Assembly: GCF_009618275.1 (NCBI RefSeq)
Contig: NZ_WIAD01000028.1
Span: 1-64,000, forward strand
From: Roseimaritima sediminicola
GTDB lineage: Bacteria; Planctomycetota; Planctomycetia; Pirellulales; Pirellulaceae
Direction: 5' to 3'
DNA: 64,000 nt
Positions 22,438 to 32,208 of the stretch are shown in pieces. The notes below the pieces were generated by a model. That model saw nothing but the letters and a program-made list of their open reading frames with translations, did not search any database and had not been told where the DNA came from. A program made the translations under genes and the position numbers. The stretch's first letter is position 1, and each line of letters begins with the position of its first letter.

Positions 22438-23867
22438 TTGCTCAACTCCTGCAGGGTTTGTTTCATGGCCGCCAGCTTGCGTTCCAGTTCGGTGTACTCT
22501 CGCTCGGCCACCGAATCCAGCACCACGCCGCTGCAGGTTTGCGAGAAGCACTGGTCGCCGTTGCAGAACAGGCTGCGGATCGGCAGGCAGAACGCGCTGT
22601 CGCCGTTAAAGCTGAAGCGTCCGACCGCTCCGCCGTAGGGACCGCGGGGCTGGTTCTCGTTGCGGTTGATGATCTTCATGGTTTCGATCTTCGGGGCTCC
22701 GGAAACCACGCCGCCGGGCAGGATCGCGGCCAGCAGATCGTAAGCCGTTTGTCCTTCGGCCAATTCGCCCACGACATCGCTGACGATGTGCTGGACGTGG
22801 CTGAACCGGATCAGGTACATCAAACTGGCGATTCGTACCGTGCCGATCCGACAGACCCGCGAAAGGTCGTTGCGATGCAGGTCGACCAGCATGTTGTGTT
22901 CGGCGATTTCCTTGGGATCGGTTAACAAGGCTCGGGCCAGTCGCCGGTCTTCCAGCGGATCACTGCTGCGGCCGGTGGTTCCCGCCGTAGGCGTCGTCAA
23001 GACGGCCTTGTCGGTATTGGCGATCAACACTTCCGGGCTGGCCCCCATCAGTTCCACTTTGCCGAACACGACGTAGAACATGTAGGGGCTGGGATTGATC
23101 TGCCGCAGTTTGTCGTACACCGCGATCTTGTCGCCGCGGATCTCGTACAGCGATTTAAATCCGACTTCGGCTTGGAACGTGTTGCCCGCTCGGACTTCCT
23201 CCAGCGTGTTCTCGATCGCTTCGGTGTGCTGTTGGCGATCCTCGCTGTGCCCCAGGAACTGGACGCTGTCCAGTTGAGTGGGAATCGTCAGGGCGTCCAG
23301 GTCAGCCAGCGCGGGCTGGAAACTCTCGCGGCGATCTTCGTGATAGGTGTAGTAGTGGCAGATGCCTGTTTCGTTGTCCAGAATCAGCCCGTCGGTGTAC
23401 AAGCCGAGGTGGAAGGTGGGGTAATCGGGATGCTCCTCCAGCGAGATGGCCGGTTCGAAGTAGTTCACCGCCTCGTAACAGAAGTAGCCCACCAGTCCGC
23501 CCTGATGGGTGCGTCCCAGCCGCTGCATCGGAACCTGTCTCTGCAGGTATTCGTACGGGTTGTCGACCTCCAGCACCACCTGGCCATCGTTGTCCCGGCC
23601 GGTGATCCGCCGGACATCGGCGGCCGCACCGCGAATCGTCAACTGATTGCCCCTCGCGATGAACTCCACCACCGGGTCGAAGCCGATCGTGAAGTAGCGA
23701 TCCTGATGCCGGGGCAATTCCAGGGATTCGAAAAAGTAGCACGCCCGCGACCGCTGTTTGAGCGCATAGAACAGCTTATAGAAGTCGATATCGACACCGA
23801 CTTCCCACTCAAGCGGCTTGCGTTTGAGCCAGGACAGGTTCAGCGGAGCGTCGGCGGAGGAATTCAC
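22434..23867 (-). CDS. trpE: Anthranilate synthase component I family protein
   Basis: Chorismate-binding enzyme making anthranilate from chorismate and ammonia. The 477-residue protein has the N-terminal TrpE domain and the chorismate-binding core: ELMGASPEVLIAN, TPTAGTTGRSSDPLED, NMLVDLHRNDLSRVC and GGVVSGAPKIETMKIINRNE. The PxAGT-type motif (Ala rather than Lys) favours anthranilate synthase over aminodeoxychorismate synthase. Two conserved spots deviate from the consensus: His in VDLHRNDL and Thr-Gly in AGTTGR. It is coupled to trpG. No other trp biosynthetic genes are nearby, but trpS follows in the same direction. Confidence 0.9.
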   Translation of the reverse strand: MNSSADAPLNLSWLKRKPLEWEVGVDIDFYKLFYALKQRSRACYFFESLELPRHQDRYFTIGFDPVVEFIARGNQLTIRGAAADVRRITGRDNDGQVVLEVDNPYEYLQRQVPMQRLGRTHQGGLVGYFCYEAVNYFEPAISLEEHPDYPTFHLGLYTDGLILDNETGICHYYTYHEDRRESFQPALADLDALTIPTQLDSVQFLGHSEDRQQHTEAIENTLEEVRAGNTFQAEVGFKSLYEIRGDKIAVYDKLRQINPSPYMFYVVFGKVELMGASPEVLIANTDKAVLTTPTAGTTGRSSDPLEDRRLARALLTDPKEIAEHNMLVDLHRNDLSRVCRIGTVRIASLMYLIRFSHVQHIVSDVVGELAEGQTAYDLLAAILPGGVVSGAPKIETMKIINRNENQPRGPYGGAVGRFSFNGDSAFCLPIRSLFCNGDQCFSQTCSGVVLDSVAEREYTELERKLAAMKQTLQELSK

Positions 23868-23912
23868 GGTTGGTTTTTGGTTGTCGGTTTTAGGTTTTTA
23901 ATTGTTGGTTTT

Positions 23913-24350
23913 CCGTAGCTGAACTCGCCAGAGTTTGGAAAGGGCAAGTGGCAAGTGGCGAGTTTGGGGCGTGCTCGTTGTCCTGCGGTTTGTTTTGGGG
24001 GAGGAGATTGCAAATTGCAAATTTCCTGACTCTAACGGATTCTATGTAGGGCTCGGAGCGGTGGAAGGCAATGTTTTCTCCCCTCTCCCCCGCTGCGCCG
24101 CGAGCGTCAGCGAGTGAAGCAGTGGTGGGAGAGGGGCCGGGGGTGAGGGGGCTCGGGTGCAACGGAATGACTGTTTGCGTACGGTTTTTAATCTGCGCCC
24201 CGCCTCAAGACACGGCAATAGTGGTGCTGCTCTGCTGGTCCCCCTCACCCCCAACCCCTCTCCCCCGAAGCCTGACTCGCTTAGGCTCGCCAGGCTCCGG
24301 GGGAGAGGGGCGAAAACGATTCTTCCCCTACATAGATTCCGCCGGAATCA
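23913..24350. repeat. Composite intergenic element (second full copy)
   Basis: This fills most of the 533-bp gap between trpE and trpS. It starts at 23913 with CCGTAGCTGAACTCGCCAGA, continues with a ~90-bp segment nearly identical to the inverted right flank of the 20-kb copy (including GCGTGCTCGTTG, CTGCGGTTTGTTTTGGGGG), and then has the TTGCAAATTGC stretch. An inner end at 24027-24050 and its inverse at 24327-24350 bound the two-halved G-rich core (about 24075-24310). Upstream, 23875-23910 is a degenerate GGTTTT/GGTTGT-rich run. No gene is seen. Confidence 0.86.
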
Positions 24351-24400
24351 GCGAATCTCGAATCTCAAATCTCAAATTTCCTTCGCATCCTAGTTGCTCC

Positions 24401-25417
24401 TCACATGGCCGGAAAGCCAGCGAATTTGCGGACGCCTCGCAGGGTATCGGCGGCGATGTCGCGGGCTCGGGCGGACATTTCTCGCACTTGGGCTTCCACG
24501 CCATCGGCGTCGGCCACCAGCTCCTCGCGACGGCTGCGGAAGCGGCCGGTCAATTCGACCAGGCTGTCGGCTACGGCGCCTTTGAGTTCCGAATACTTGA
24601 GTTGTCCGCCGCGGTAGTCCGCTTCCAGTTGCTCGGCGACCGTGTCCGCTTGGCAGGCTCGCAGGATCGTAAACAGGTTCGCCACGCCGGGGCTCATGTA
24701 CTGGTCTTCGGCCAGCTCGCCGGTGTCGGTGACGGCCGTCTTGACCTTTTTGCGGATGCTGGCTTCCTCTTCGAACAACCCGATGTAGTGCTTGGCTCCC
24801 GCACTCTTGCTCATTTTCGAATCGGGTTGAGCCAGGGACATGATCCGCGGCGTCTGGGTGTATAGGGCTTTGGGTTCGGGAAAGAAATCCGTGTCGAAGC
24901 GTTGATTGAAGCGGCGGCCGATGCTGCGCGACAGCTCCAGGTGTTGTTCCTGGTCCTTGCCCACCGGCACGGCGGCCGCTCGGTAGGCCAGGATGTCGGC
25001 GGCCTGCAGGACCGGATACAGGAACAGTCCGGCAGAAATAAATTCGTCGGCCGTTTCACGCTGCAGTTTGGCGGATTTGTCTTTGAACTGTGTCATTCGC
25101 GACAGTTCGCCGTAGGCGCACTGCGAGCTGAGGATCCAGCACAATTCACAGTGTTCGGGGACCAGCGACTGGACGAACAGGGTGCTTTTCTCGGGATCGA
25201 CCCCGCAGGCCAACAGGTCGATGACCATGTTGCGCGTGTTCGCCCGCAGTTCGTCCGGGTCGTAGGGCATCGTGATCGCGTGCATGTCGACCACGCCGTA
25301 GACGCAGGAATGTTTCTCCTGCAGCTGGACCCAGTTCGCCACCGCGCCGAAATAGTTTCCGATGTGCAGGGCGGCCGTCGGTTGGATACAAGACAGTACG
25401 TCCGGCAGAGCAGTCAC
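24401..25417 (-). CDS. trpS: Tryptophanyl-tRNA synthetase
   Basis: Class I enzyme charging tRNA-Trp. The HIGH-type motif is TAALHIGNYFGAV and the KMSKS loop is SKMSKSAGAKHY. VVDMHAIT and GKDQEQHLELSR, which line the Trp/AMP pocket, are also present. I chose the GTG at 25417 (VTALPDVLSCIQ), with a GGAG about 8 nt upstream. It gives 338 residues, normal for bacterial TrpRS, and avoids an extension overlapping ychF. The ychF stop lies 74 bp upstream on the same strand. Confidence 0.96.
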   Translation of the reverse strand: MTALPDVLSCIQPTAALHIGNYFGAVANWVQLQEKHSCVYGVVDMHAITMPYDPDELRANTRNMVIDLLACGVDPEKSTLFVQSLVPEHCELCWILSSQCAYGELSRMTQFKDKSAKLQRETADEFISAGLFLYPVLQAADILAYRAAAVPVGKDQEQHLELSRSIGRRFNQRFDTDFFPEPKALYTQTPRIMSLAQPDSKMSKSAGAKHYIGLFEEEASIRKKVKTAVTDTGELAEDQYMSPGVANLFTILRACQADTVAEQLEADYRGGQLKYSELKGAVADSLVELTGRFRSRREELVADADGVEAQVREMSARARDIAADTLRGVRKFAGFPAM

Positions 25418-25490
25418 AGAGGGTTCTCCGGTTGGGGGGCGGTAACGAGGCCGCGGTTGAAGGGGACGATGGAACGAAACGGGGGTGGGG

Positions 25491-26582
25491 CTAGACGCTG
25501 AAGCGGAAGTGGCAGATGTCGCCATCTTGGATGACGTAGGCTTTTCCTTCCACGCGCAGCTTGCCCGCGTCGCGGATCTCCTTCTCGCTCTGGTGCTCTA
25601 CCAGGTCGGCCACGGTGTAGACTTCCGCGCGGATAAAGCCGCGCTGCATGTCAGTATGGATCACGCCGGCGGCTTCCGGTGCGGTGGCCCCGACCGGAGT
25701 GGTCCAGGCTCGCACTTCTTGAACGCCGGCGGTGAAGTAGCTTTGCAGGCCCAAGGTCTCGTAGGCGGCCCGGGCCACCTGATGCAGGGCCGGTTCGCTC
25801 AAGCCGACCGAGTCGAGCATTTCCTGGCGATCTTCTTCGTCCAGTTCGGCGATTTCCGCTTCCAGTTTCGCGCTCACCGGGACGACGCGAGTGCCGCGCT
25901 GCTGGGCGTACTCGCGCACCTTTTGCACCAGTTCGCCCTGCCCTTCGAGGTCGTCCTCGTCGACGTTGGCGATATAGAGGATGGGTTTGGCGGTCATCAG
26001 CCCGTAACTGCTGATCGCTTTGCGCTCGGGTTCGCCCAGCTGGAGCGTCCGCAGGGGCTTGTCTTCGGCCAGGTGTTTCAGGCAGTCGTCGATGGCGGCG
26101 ACGCGCAGTTTGGCTTCTTTGTCTCCGCCGCGGGCACTGCGCTGGGCTTTGGGCAGGGCGTTTTCCAGCGTATCGATGTCCGAGAGCATCAATTCGGTTT
26201 CGATCGTCTCCATGTCGGCCACCGGATCGACGTGGCCTTCGACGTGGATCACATCGGGATCTTCAAAGCAGCGGACGACCTGGATGATGGCGTCGACTTC
26301 GCGGATATGGCTGAGGAATTTATTGCCCAGCCCCTGCCCTTCACTGGCCCCTTTGACGATCCCCGCGATGTCGACCAGCTTCAGGATGGCCGGTACCACT
26401 TTCTTGGGCTGGATGAACTGGGCGATTTGTTGCAAACGGTCATCCGGCACACTGACGATCCCCTCGTTGGGTTCGATGGTGCAGAATGGATAGTTTGCGC
26501 TCTGTGCCCCTTGGCTGGAGGTCAGGGCGTTGAACAGGGTGCTCTTGCCCACATTGGGCAAGCCGACGATACCGGCTTCCAT
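25491..26582 (-). CDS. ychF: YchF/OLA1-family ATPase
   Basis: Ribosome- and redox-linked P-loop NTPase that prefers ATP. The 363-residue length is exact for the family. G1 is [14 protein letters not shown] and G3 is [17 protein letters not shown]. The altered G4 NVDEDD replaces NKxD, the known reason for ATP preference. The C-terminal TGS domain ends with [14 protein letters not shown]. The start codon ATG is followed directly by the P-loop region ([14 protein letters not shown]). It is divergent from the Nramp-like gene, with a 273-bp intergenic region in which I see no further gene. Confidence 0.97.
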   Translation of the reverse strand: MEAGIVGLPNVGKSTLFNALTSSQGAQSANYPFCTIEPNEGIVSVPDDRLQQIAQFIQPKKVVPAILKLVDIAGIVKGASEGQGLGNKFLSHIREVDAIIQVVRCFEDPDVIHVEGHVDPVADMETIETELMLSDIDTLENALPKAQRSARGGDKEAKLRVAAIDDCLKHLAEDKPLRTLQLGEPERKAISSYGLMTAKPILYIANVDEDDLEGQGELVQKVREYAQQRGTRVVPVSAKLEAEIAELDEEDRQEMLDSVGLSEPALHQVARAAYETLGLQSYFTAGVQEVRAWTTPVGATAPEAAGVIHTDMQRGFIRAEVYTVADLVEHQSEKEIRDAGKLRVEGKAYVIQDGDICHFRFSV

Positions 26583-26855
26583 GACGCCGTTTAACCTTCT
26601 TGGGTGGGGACGATCGCAGGGGGAGAACGATGAGTGGTGAATGCAAAAAAATCAGACGCCGAAATCCTACCCGATCCGCGGTGATTTGAAACGGCGGGGT
26701 AAACCTGGCTCGCGTGCCGACCGGACCGGCCGGATGAATGAACAGCGGCAAAAAAGCCTCCCCAAGAGCCCGCCGAGCGTCTGCCACTTTGCCGCGAATG
26801 GGTTAAGCTATCGGCTCTTGACCCACCCGCCACCGTTCAACCCGCCGCACGCCGC

Positions 26856-28568
26856 ATGTCCACGACCGATCCATTCCTGGCAGAAACTGAAAAAATCCAA
26901 GCCGCCCAGCGTCGTGGCGGACTGGCCAAGTGGGGGCTGTACACACGCTTGTCCGGCCCGGGCTGGTTGCAAGGAGCGATCACCCTGGGCGGAGGTTCGC
27001 TGGCCGGATCGCTGTACCTGGGGGTGGTCATGGGTTACCACCTGATGTGGCTGCAGCCCCTGGCGATGATCCTGGGCGTGATCATGCTCAGCGCGATCAG
27101 CTATGTCACGGTGTCGACGGGCCAGCGACCCTTTGACGCGATCAAACGGCATGTCAGCCCGGCCCTGGCCTGGGGTTGGTTGGTCGCCACGATGATGGCG
27201 AACATCGTCTGGTGTCTGCCGCAGTTTGCGCTGGGTACCGCGGCGCTGAAACAGAACTTGGTGCCGGCGATGAACACGCCCACCGGGACTTACCTCGCCG
27301 CGTTCGGGCTGTTGATCGTGGCGACGACGGTCGTCTGGTTTTACAACTCAGGCAACTGGGGCATCAAGTTGTTCGAGATGATCCTCAAGGCCCTGGTGGG
27401 GATGGTCGTGCTGTGTTTCTTTGGCGTCGTGATTGCGATGACCTACAGCGGGTCGCTGCAGTGGGGCGAGATCCTGGCCGGTTTCATTCCCAATCCGTCG
27501 TACCTGTTCAAGCCGGTGCCGTCGATGGAAGTGCACGTGGCCGCCACGGGCGACAGCGCCGCGTACTGGCGCGGTTTCATTTCCAACATGCAGAAGGACA
27601 AGATCATCACCGCCTTTGCCACGGCGGTGGGGATCAACATGACGTTCCTGTTGCCCTACTCGATGCTCCGCAAGGGCTGGGGCAAGGTGCATCGCGAACT
27701 GGCCATCTTTGACCTCTCGATCGGTCTGATCGTGCCCTTCGTGCTGGCCACCGGATGCGTCGTGATCGCCTCGGCCAGCCAGTTCCATGGCAACCCCGAC
27801 GACGTGCTGGCCCTGGTGGCCGCCACCGACGAGTCGGCCGCCGGACAGCCCAAGGAGGTCAAGAAGTACTACGACCTGGTCGATGGCCGGTTAAAGGAGG
27901 AAATGGGGGATTCGTTCCAAGCGGTGGCGGACGACCCGGCCGGATTGGCCGCGGCTCGCGCGGCGCTGCCCGAGCGGGATCGCTATATGGCGGCGATGTT
28001 GGCCGAGCGAGACAATATGTCCTTGGCCAAGACGCTGGACCCCCTGTTCTCGTCGGACTACGCCCAGAAACTGTTCGGCGTGGGCGTGCTGGGGATGGCG
28101 ATTTCGACCATCATTATTTTGATGTTGATCAACGGCTTTGCCTTTTGCGAAATGATCGGCGTGCCGCCCGAAGGCAACATGCACCGCTTGGGGTCGATGA
28201 TTCCCGCGGTCGGGGTTCTGGGGCCGTTTGTGTGGTCGCAGGCCGCCGCGGCCTTGGCGACGCCGACATCGGTGATCGGCGGAGCGATGTTGCCGATCGC
28301 CTACGTCACCTTTTTACTGCTGATGAATTCGCAACGATTGCTGGGCGACGCCATGCCTCGCGGGGCGGCTCGCTGGCGCTGGAACATTTTGATGGTCCTG
28401 GCCACCTCGGTCGCCACCTTCGGTTCGATCTGGGGTTTGCGGGGTAAGACCATGTACGGCTGGCCCATCGGCACCGCCGCCTTGGCGTTGCTGGCGGTCC
28501 TGTTGATCGTGGGCATCGTGTCGTTCCTCAGCAAGAACCGTGCGGCCGCGGACGCCGGTCGGGATTGA
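26856..28568 (+). CDS. Divergent Nramp-family divalent metal transporter
   Basis: Predicted inner-membrane metal-ion symporter with about 11-12 membrane segments (570 residues). The family's TM1 region is recognisable as LSGPGWLQGAITLGGGSLAG, but the metal-binding D-P-G-N motif of classical MntH is not present. TM6-like residues (TAVGINMTFLLPYSML) are also altered. A long soluble insertion with acidic and basic residues (about 315-385) separates two TM blocks. The metal is therefore uncertain; Mg, Mn or even a non-metal substrate is possible. I chose the ATG at 26856 (MSTTDPFLAETEK). Confidence 0.8.
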   Translation: MSTTDPFLAETEKIQAAQRRGGLAKWGLYTRLSGPGWLQGAITLGGGSLAGSLYLGVVMGYHLMWLQPLAMILGVIMLSAISYVTVSTGQRPFDAIKRHVSPALAWGWLVATMMANIVWCLPQFALGTAALKQNLVPAMNTPTGTYLAAFGLLIVATTVVWFYNSGNWGIKLFEMILKALVGMVVLCFFGVVIAMTYSGSLQWGEILAGFIPNPSYLFKPVPSMEVHVAATGDSAAYWRGFISNMQKDKIITAFATAVGINMTFLLPYSMLRKGWGKVHRELAIFDLSIGLIVPFVLATGCVVIASASQFHGNPDDVLALVAATDESAAGQPKEVKKYYDLVDGRLKEEMGDSFQAVADDPAGLAAARAALPERDRYMAAMLAERDNMSLAKTLDPLFSSDYAQKLFGVGVLGMAISTIIILMLINGFAFCEMIGVPPEGNMHRLGSMIPAVGVLGPFVWSQAAAALATPTSVIGGAMLPIAYVTFLLLMNSQRLLGDAMPRGAARWRWNILMVLATSVATFGSIWGLRGKTMYGWPIGTAALALLAVLLIVGIVSFLSKNRAAADAGRD

Positions 28569-28692
28569 CCCGGCATCAAGATGAACCCAGCGGCGGATCA
28601 ACCCGGCGTTGGGGCTCGTGTCGCGTTCTCGGGCAATCCCGGACGCCGCTGACTCTTCTCTCTCTCGCAATCAAGTTCAGGACGGACACTCG

Positions 28693-30096
28693 ATGACGCA
28701 TAACGATCGCTGGGTTTCGATTCGCGAAGCTCGCCAGGAGACCTCCGTTGGCAAAACCGTCGAGGTCCGTGGCTGGGTGCGCACGCGGCGTGATTCCAAA
28801 GCCGGATTCAGTTTTGTAGAGCTCAACGACGGCAGCTGCTTTGGCAACCTGCAGGTCGTCGCGCCGGGAGAGCTGGACAATTACGCCGAGGAGGTCCAGA
28901 AGTTGACCGCCGGCTGCAGCGTCGTGGTGGTGGGCAAGATCGAAGCCTCGCCGGCCAAGGGGCAGGCTACCGAGCTGCACGCCCAGTCGGTCCGCGTGCT
29001 GGGCTGGTGCGATGGGGAAACCTATCCGCTGCAAAAGAAACGGCACTCCTTCGAAAAGCTCCGCGAGTGGGCGCATCTGCGGGCCCGGACCAACACGTTC
29101 GGCGCCGTGACGCGGGTCCGCAACCAGATCTGCGACTCGATCCACAACTTCTTCCAAGAGAACGAGTTCTACTACATCCAGACGCCGATCATCACGGCCA
29201 GCGACTGTGAGGGCGCGGGCGAAATGTTTCGCGTTACGTCGCTGGACCTGGACGGATTGGCGAAGTCGGGCCGGCCGGTCAATTACGAATGGGACTTTTT
29301 TAACAAGCCCACGTACCTGACCGTCAGCGGCCAATTGGAAGCCGAAACCTATGCCACGGCCCTGGGACGCGTGTATACGTTTGGTCCCACGTTCCGCGCC
29401 GAAAACAGCAACACCAGCCGGCACCTGGCGGAGTTCTGGATGGTCGAACCCGAGGTGGCGTTTTTCGAATTGGCCGACAACATGCGGCTGGCCGAAGCCT
29501 TCCTCAAACGCATCCTCACCGATTGCCTGCAGCAGTGCGACGAGGACATGACGTTCTTTGAACAACGCATCGCCCCGGGCGTGATCGAGCAATTGACCCG
29601 CGTGGTCGAGCAGCCGTTTGAGCACATGACGTACACGGCGGCCATCGAAGTGCTGGAGGGCTCGAACGAATCGTTCGAGTACCCGATCCGTTGGGGAGCC
29701 GACCTGCAAGCCGAACACGAACGTTACTTGACCGAAAAGCATGTCGGCGGGCCGGTGATCCTGACCGATTATCCCAGCACCATCAAACCTTTCTACATGC
29801 GCGTCAGCGACGACGGCAAAACCGTCGCCGCGATGGACGTGTTGGTTCCCGGCGTCGGCGAAATCATCGGCGGCAGCCAACGCGAGGAACGCCTCGACGT
29901 GCTGCGGCGGCGGATGCAGGAAGCCGAACTGGATATGGACGAGTACGCCTGGTACGTCGACCTGCGCCGCTTCGGGACCGTGCCGCACGCGGGCTTTGGA
30001 CTGGGGCTGGAGCGGGCCGTGCAGTATGTCACCGGGATGGCCAACATCCGCGACGTCATCCCCTTCCCTCGCACGCCCGGCAATGCCGATTTCTAA
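28693..30096 (+). CDS. asnS: Asparaginyl-tRNA synthetase
   Basis: Class IIb synthetase charging tRNA-Asn directly. The N-terminal OB fold ([20 protein letters not shown]) binds the anticodon. Motif 2 is [17 protein letters not shown] and motif 3 is [37 protein letters not shown] matches AsnRS rather than AspRS. ATG 28693 gives 467 residues, a normal length. The presence of AsnRS means Asn-tRNA need not be made by the GatCAB route. The next gene, gluQ, starts 14 bp before its stop, so the pair is coupled. Confidence 0.96.
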   Translation: MTHNDRWVSIREARQETSVGKTVEVRGWVRTRRDSKAGFSFVELNDGSCFGNLQVVAPGELDNYAEEVQKLTAGCSVVVVGKIEASPAKGQATELHAQSVRVLGWCDGETYPLQKKRHSFEKLREWAHLRARTNTFGAVTRVRNQICDSIHNFFQENEFYYIQTPIITASDCEGAGEMFRVTSLDLDGLAKSGRPVNYEWDFFNKPTYLTVSGQLEAETYATALGRVYTFGPTFRAENSNTSRHLAEFWMVEPEVAFFELADNMRLAEAFLKRILTDCLQQCDEDMTFFEQRIAPGVIEQLTRVVEQPFEHMTYTAAIEVLEGSNESFEYPIRWGADLQAEHERYLTEKHVGGPVILTDYPSTIKPFYMRVSDDGKTVAAMDVLVPGVGEIIGGSQREERLDVLRRRMQEAELDMDEYAWYVDLRRFGTVPHAGFGLGLERAVQYVTGMANIRDVIPFPRTPGNADF

Positions 30097-31039
30097 CGCC
30101 GTCGTGGGCCGGCTGGCCCCGTCGCCCACCGGCGCTCAGCACCTGGGCAACGCACGTACCTACCTGGTGGCCTGGTTGGCCGCTCGCAGCCGCGGCGGGC
30201 GATTGATTCTGCGGATCGAGGACATCGATTCGCCGCGCGTCAAACCCTGGGCACGGCAGCAGGCCCTGGACGACCTCCGCTGGTTGGGCCTGGACTGGGA
30301 CGAAGGTCCCGACGTCGGCGGACCGCACGGTCCGTATGTTCAGACCCAGCGAGTGCCGCATTACGAGCAAGCCCTGCAGCGGCTGGTCGAACTCGACCTC
30401 GCCTATCCCTGCGACTGCACGCGCAAAGACATCGAAGCCGCCGCCAGCGCTCCGCATCAAGGTCACGAGGGACCGGTCTATCCGGGCACTTGTGCGGCTT
30501 GGCGACCGGGCGATGCACTGCCGCAGGCGGGGACGTTTTGTTGGCGGTATCGCACGAGCGATCGCGAGCTGGCCTTCGACGACCCGGTGGCCGGAACGCA
30601 GCGAGCCAATCCGGCGCGGGACCTGGGCGATTTTCCGCTGACTCGCAAAAGCGGCGAAGCGGCCTATCAGCTGGCCGTGGTCGTCGATGACGCGGCGATG
30701 GGAGTGACCGAGGCGGTGCGGGGCGACGACCTGATCCCCAGCACCTTCCGTCAACTGGAATTGTTTGCCGCCCTAGAGTTAACTCCGCCGCGCTTCATTC
30801 ACGTGCCCCTGGTGTGCGGCCCCGACGGACGCCGACTGGCCAAGCGGCATGGCGATAGCCGTCTGGACCACTACCGCCAAGCCGGCGTCCAGCCCGAACG
30901 AATCATCGGCTGGGCCGCCGCCTCGCTGGGGTTGGCCGAGCGGCCGGAGCCGATCGCCGCGAGTGAACTGGTCGAGACCTTTGCGCTGGACAGGATCCGC
31001 ACCGAGCGGGTGATCGTCCAGCCGAACTTGTTTGGCTGA
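30083..31039 (+). CDS. gluQ: Glutamyl-Q tRNA(Asp) synthetase
   Basis: A shortened GluRS paralogue that attaches glutamate to the cyclopentenediol of queuosine 34 in tRNA-Asp. The HIGH-type motif is [17 protein letters not shown] and the KMSKS-like loop is [15 protein letters not shown]. Candidate zinc ligands occur in [11 protein letters not shown] and YPGTCAAW. The anticodon-binding domain is absent, and 318 residues is the expected GluQ-RS length. ATG 30083 overlaps asnS by 14 bp. Two other queuosine-linked genes, the QTMAN-like gene and tgt, lie within 12 kb. Confidence 0.94.
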   Translation: MPISNAVVGRLAPSPTGAQHLGNARTYLVAWLAARSRGGRLILRIEDIDSPRVKPWARQQALDDLRWLGLDWDEGPDVGGPHGPYVQTQRVPHYEQALQRLVELDLAYPCDCTRKDIEAAASAPHQGHEGPVYPGTCAAWRPGDALPQAGTFCWRYRTSDRELAFDDPVAGTQRANPARDLGDFPLTRKSGEAAYQLAVVVDDAAMGVTEAVRGDDLIPSTFRQLELFAALELTPPRFIHVPLVCGPDGRRLAKRHGDSRLDHYRQAGVQPERIIGWAAASLGLAERPEPIAASELVETFALDRIRTERVIVQPNLFG

Positions 31040-31058
31040 GACCGTTCTGAAAGGTCAT

Positions 31059-31134
31059 TTTCTCCCCTCTCCCCCGAAGCCTGGCGAGCCTAAGCGAGTC
31101 AGGCTTTGGGGGAGAGGGGTCGGGGGTGAGGGGG
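31059..31134. repeat. Half-core of the composite repeat, hairpin between convergent genes
   Basis: One half of the G-rich core seen in the larger elements: CTCCCCTCTCCCCCGAAGCC, then a loop CGAGCCTAAGCGAGTC, then the complementary GGCTTTGGGGGAGAGGGG and a GGGGGTGAGGGGG tail. It lies between gluQ and the DapA-like gene, which converge. It could act as a bidirectional transcription end, though there is no U-tract. Confidence 0.75.
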
Positions 31135-31139
31135 ATTGC

Positions 31140-32051
31140 CTAACCGATCGCTTTCAAATCCCGGGCGATCGGGCCCAGCGTTTGGGTTTGCTCCGCGGTC
31201 AGCTCGCCCAGCAGCGGCAGCATCGGACCGGTCTCGGCGATTTCCGCCAGCTCCACGGCCCGGTGCAGTACCCGGATGGGATGGATGCCGTTGCGTTGGT
31301 CTTCCAGCGGTTCGAACTTTCGACGAATCGATTCCGCCGTGTCGTAATCCTTGTCCTGGATCGCCCGCAGCATCCGCATACTCAGTTTCGGAGCCACGCA
31401 CACACAGCCGCTGGTAAAGCTGACGACGCCGAAGTCTCGCATGTGGACGATGGCCGGTTGTTCGCCGATTCCGCTGACGATGCGGTCGGCCGGCGCGACC
31501 TGCAGGATCTCGCGCAGGTAATCGTCCTGCTCGGGCCGGTCTCGGACGACGGCGTACTTGATCCACGAAATCAGCCCGTCATCGACCAGTTTGCCGACCG
31601 TTTCCGCCGGCAGCCAGCGATCGAATTTCAGGTACAGCACGACGGGTTTCTGCAAGGCTTCGGCCACCCGTCGCACGCCGCACGCGATGCCTTCGGCGTC
31701 GGCGATGTCACGAGCCGGCAAGACCATGGCGGTGGGGAAATCGAAATCCTTCAAGACTTCCGCCTGGTCCATCATCGTTCCGTAAGCCGGACCGATCGAG
31801 GGCACAATTCCCGTGGTGGGCTGGGCCGCTTCGGCCAGCATCTGGCAGATGTCCGCGTATTCCCTTTGGCGGATGTGGTAGAACACCGCGTTGCCGCCGT
31901 ACAGCACCAGGTTCACGCCGCCGGCTTCCAGGTACTGAATCATCCGGCGATTCTGCTGGGGACAGGCTTGGAGGTTCTTGTCACGAGCCAGGGGAGGTAC
32001 GGCAAAGACGCTTTGGGCAAGACGCTGAGGGGTTTGAGGCTGGGTGTCCAT
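31140..32051 (-). CDS. DapA-like dihydrodipicolinate synthase/aldolase family protein
   Basis: Class I TIM-barrel lyase of 303 residues. The Schiff-base lysine is probably in VVLYLKFDRW. The usual GTTGE loop is changed to LYGGNAVFYH, so it is unlikely to be true DapA. The divergent partner is a DadA-like oxidase and the gene beyond that is an X-prolyl peptidase. In known hydroxyproline pathways a DapA-fold enzyme deaminates the product of D-hydroxyproline dehydrogenase, which makes that role attractive. The substrate is inferred from context only; N-acetylneuraminate-lyase-like or other keto-acid chemistry remains possible. Confidence 0.8.
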   Translation of the reverse strand: MDTQPQTPQRLAQSVFAVPPLARDKNLQACPQQNRRMIQYLEAGGVNLVLYGGNAVFYHIRQREYADICQMLAEAAQPTTGIVPSIGPAYGTMMDQAEVLKDFDFPTAMVLPARDIADAEGIACGVRRVAEALQKPVVLYLKFDRWLPAETVGKLVDDGLISWIKYAVVRDRPEQDDYLREILQVAPADRIVSGIGEQPAIVHMRDFGVVSFTSGCVCVAPKLSMRMLRAIQDKDYDTAESIRRKFEPLEDQRNGIHPIRVLHRAVELAEIAETGPMLPLLGELTAEQTQTLGPIARDLKAIG

Positions 32052-32109
32052 CGAAGCGGTCCGAGCTGGAGGGAAAGGCGGTGGGAGGGATATAAAAAAA
32101 CGCCGTGCA

Positions 32110-32185
32110 GGCTATGACTATAGCCGCGGAGCAGGATCAAGTAAGCTGGGGCGGCGGTATACCAAACACGGGTATACCAAACGCG
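32110..32185. promoter_or_regulatory. Putative operator region between divergent DapA-like and DadA-like genes
   Basis: In the 157-bp divergent intergenic region, a 15-bp unit (GGTATACCAAACACG / GGTATACCAAACGCG) occurs twice in tandem at 32156 and 32171. Each copy contains the palindrome GGTATACC. A separate inverted repeat, GGCTAT-N4-ATAGCC, is at 32110-32125. TGGTATACCA-like palindromes are typical of GntR-type regulator sites. No regulator gene is nearby, so the protein is unknown. Confidence 0.55.
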
Positions 32186-32208
32186 GATGTGAGGGAAACA
32201 ACAAAGCG

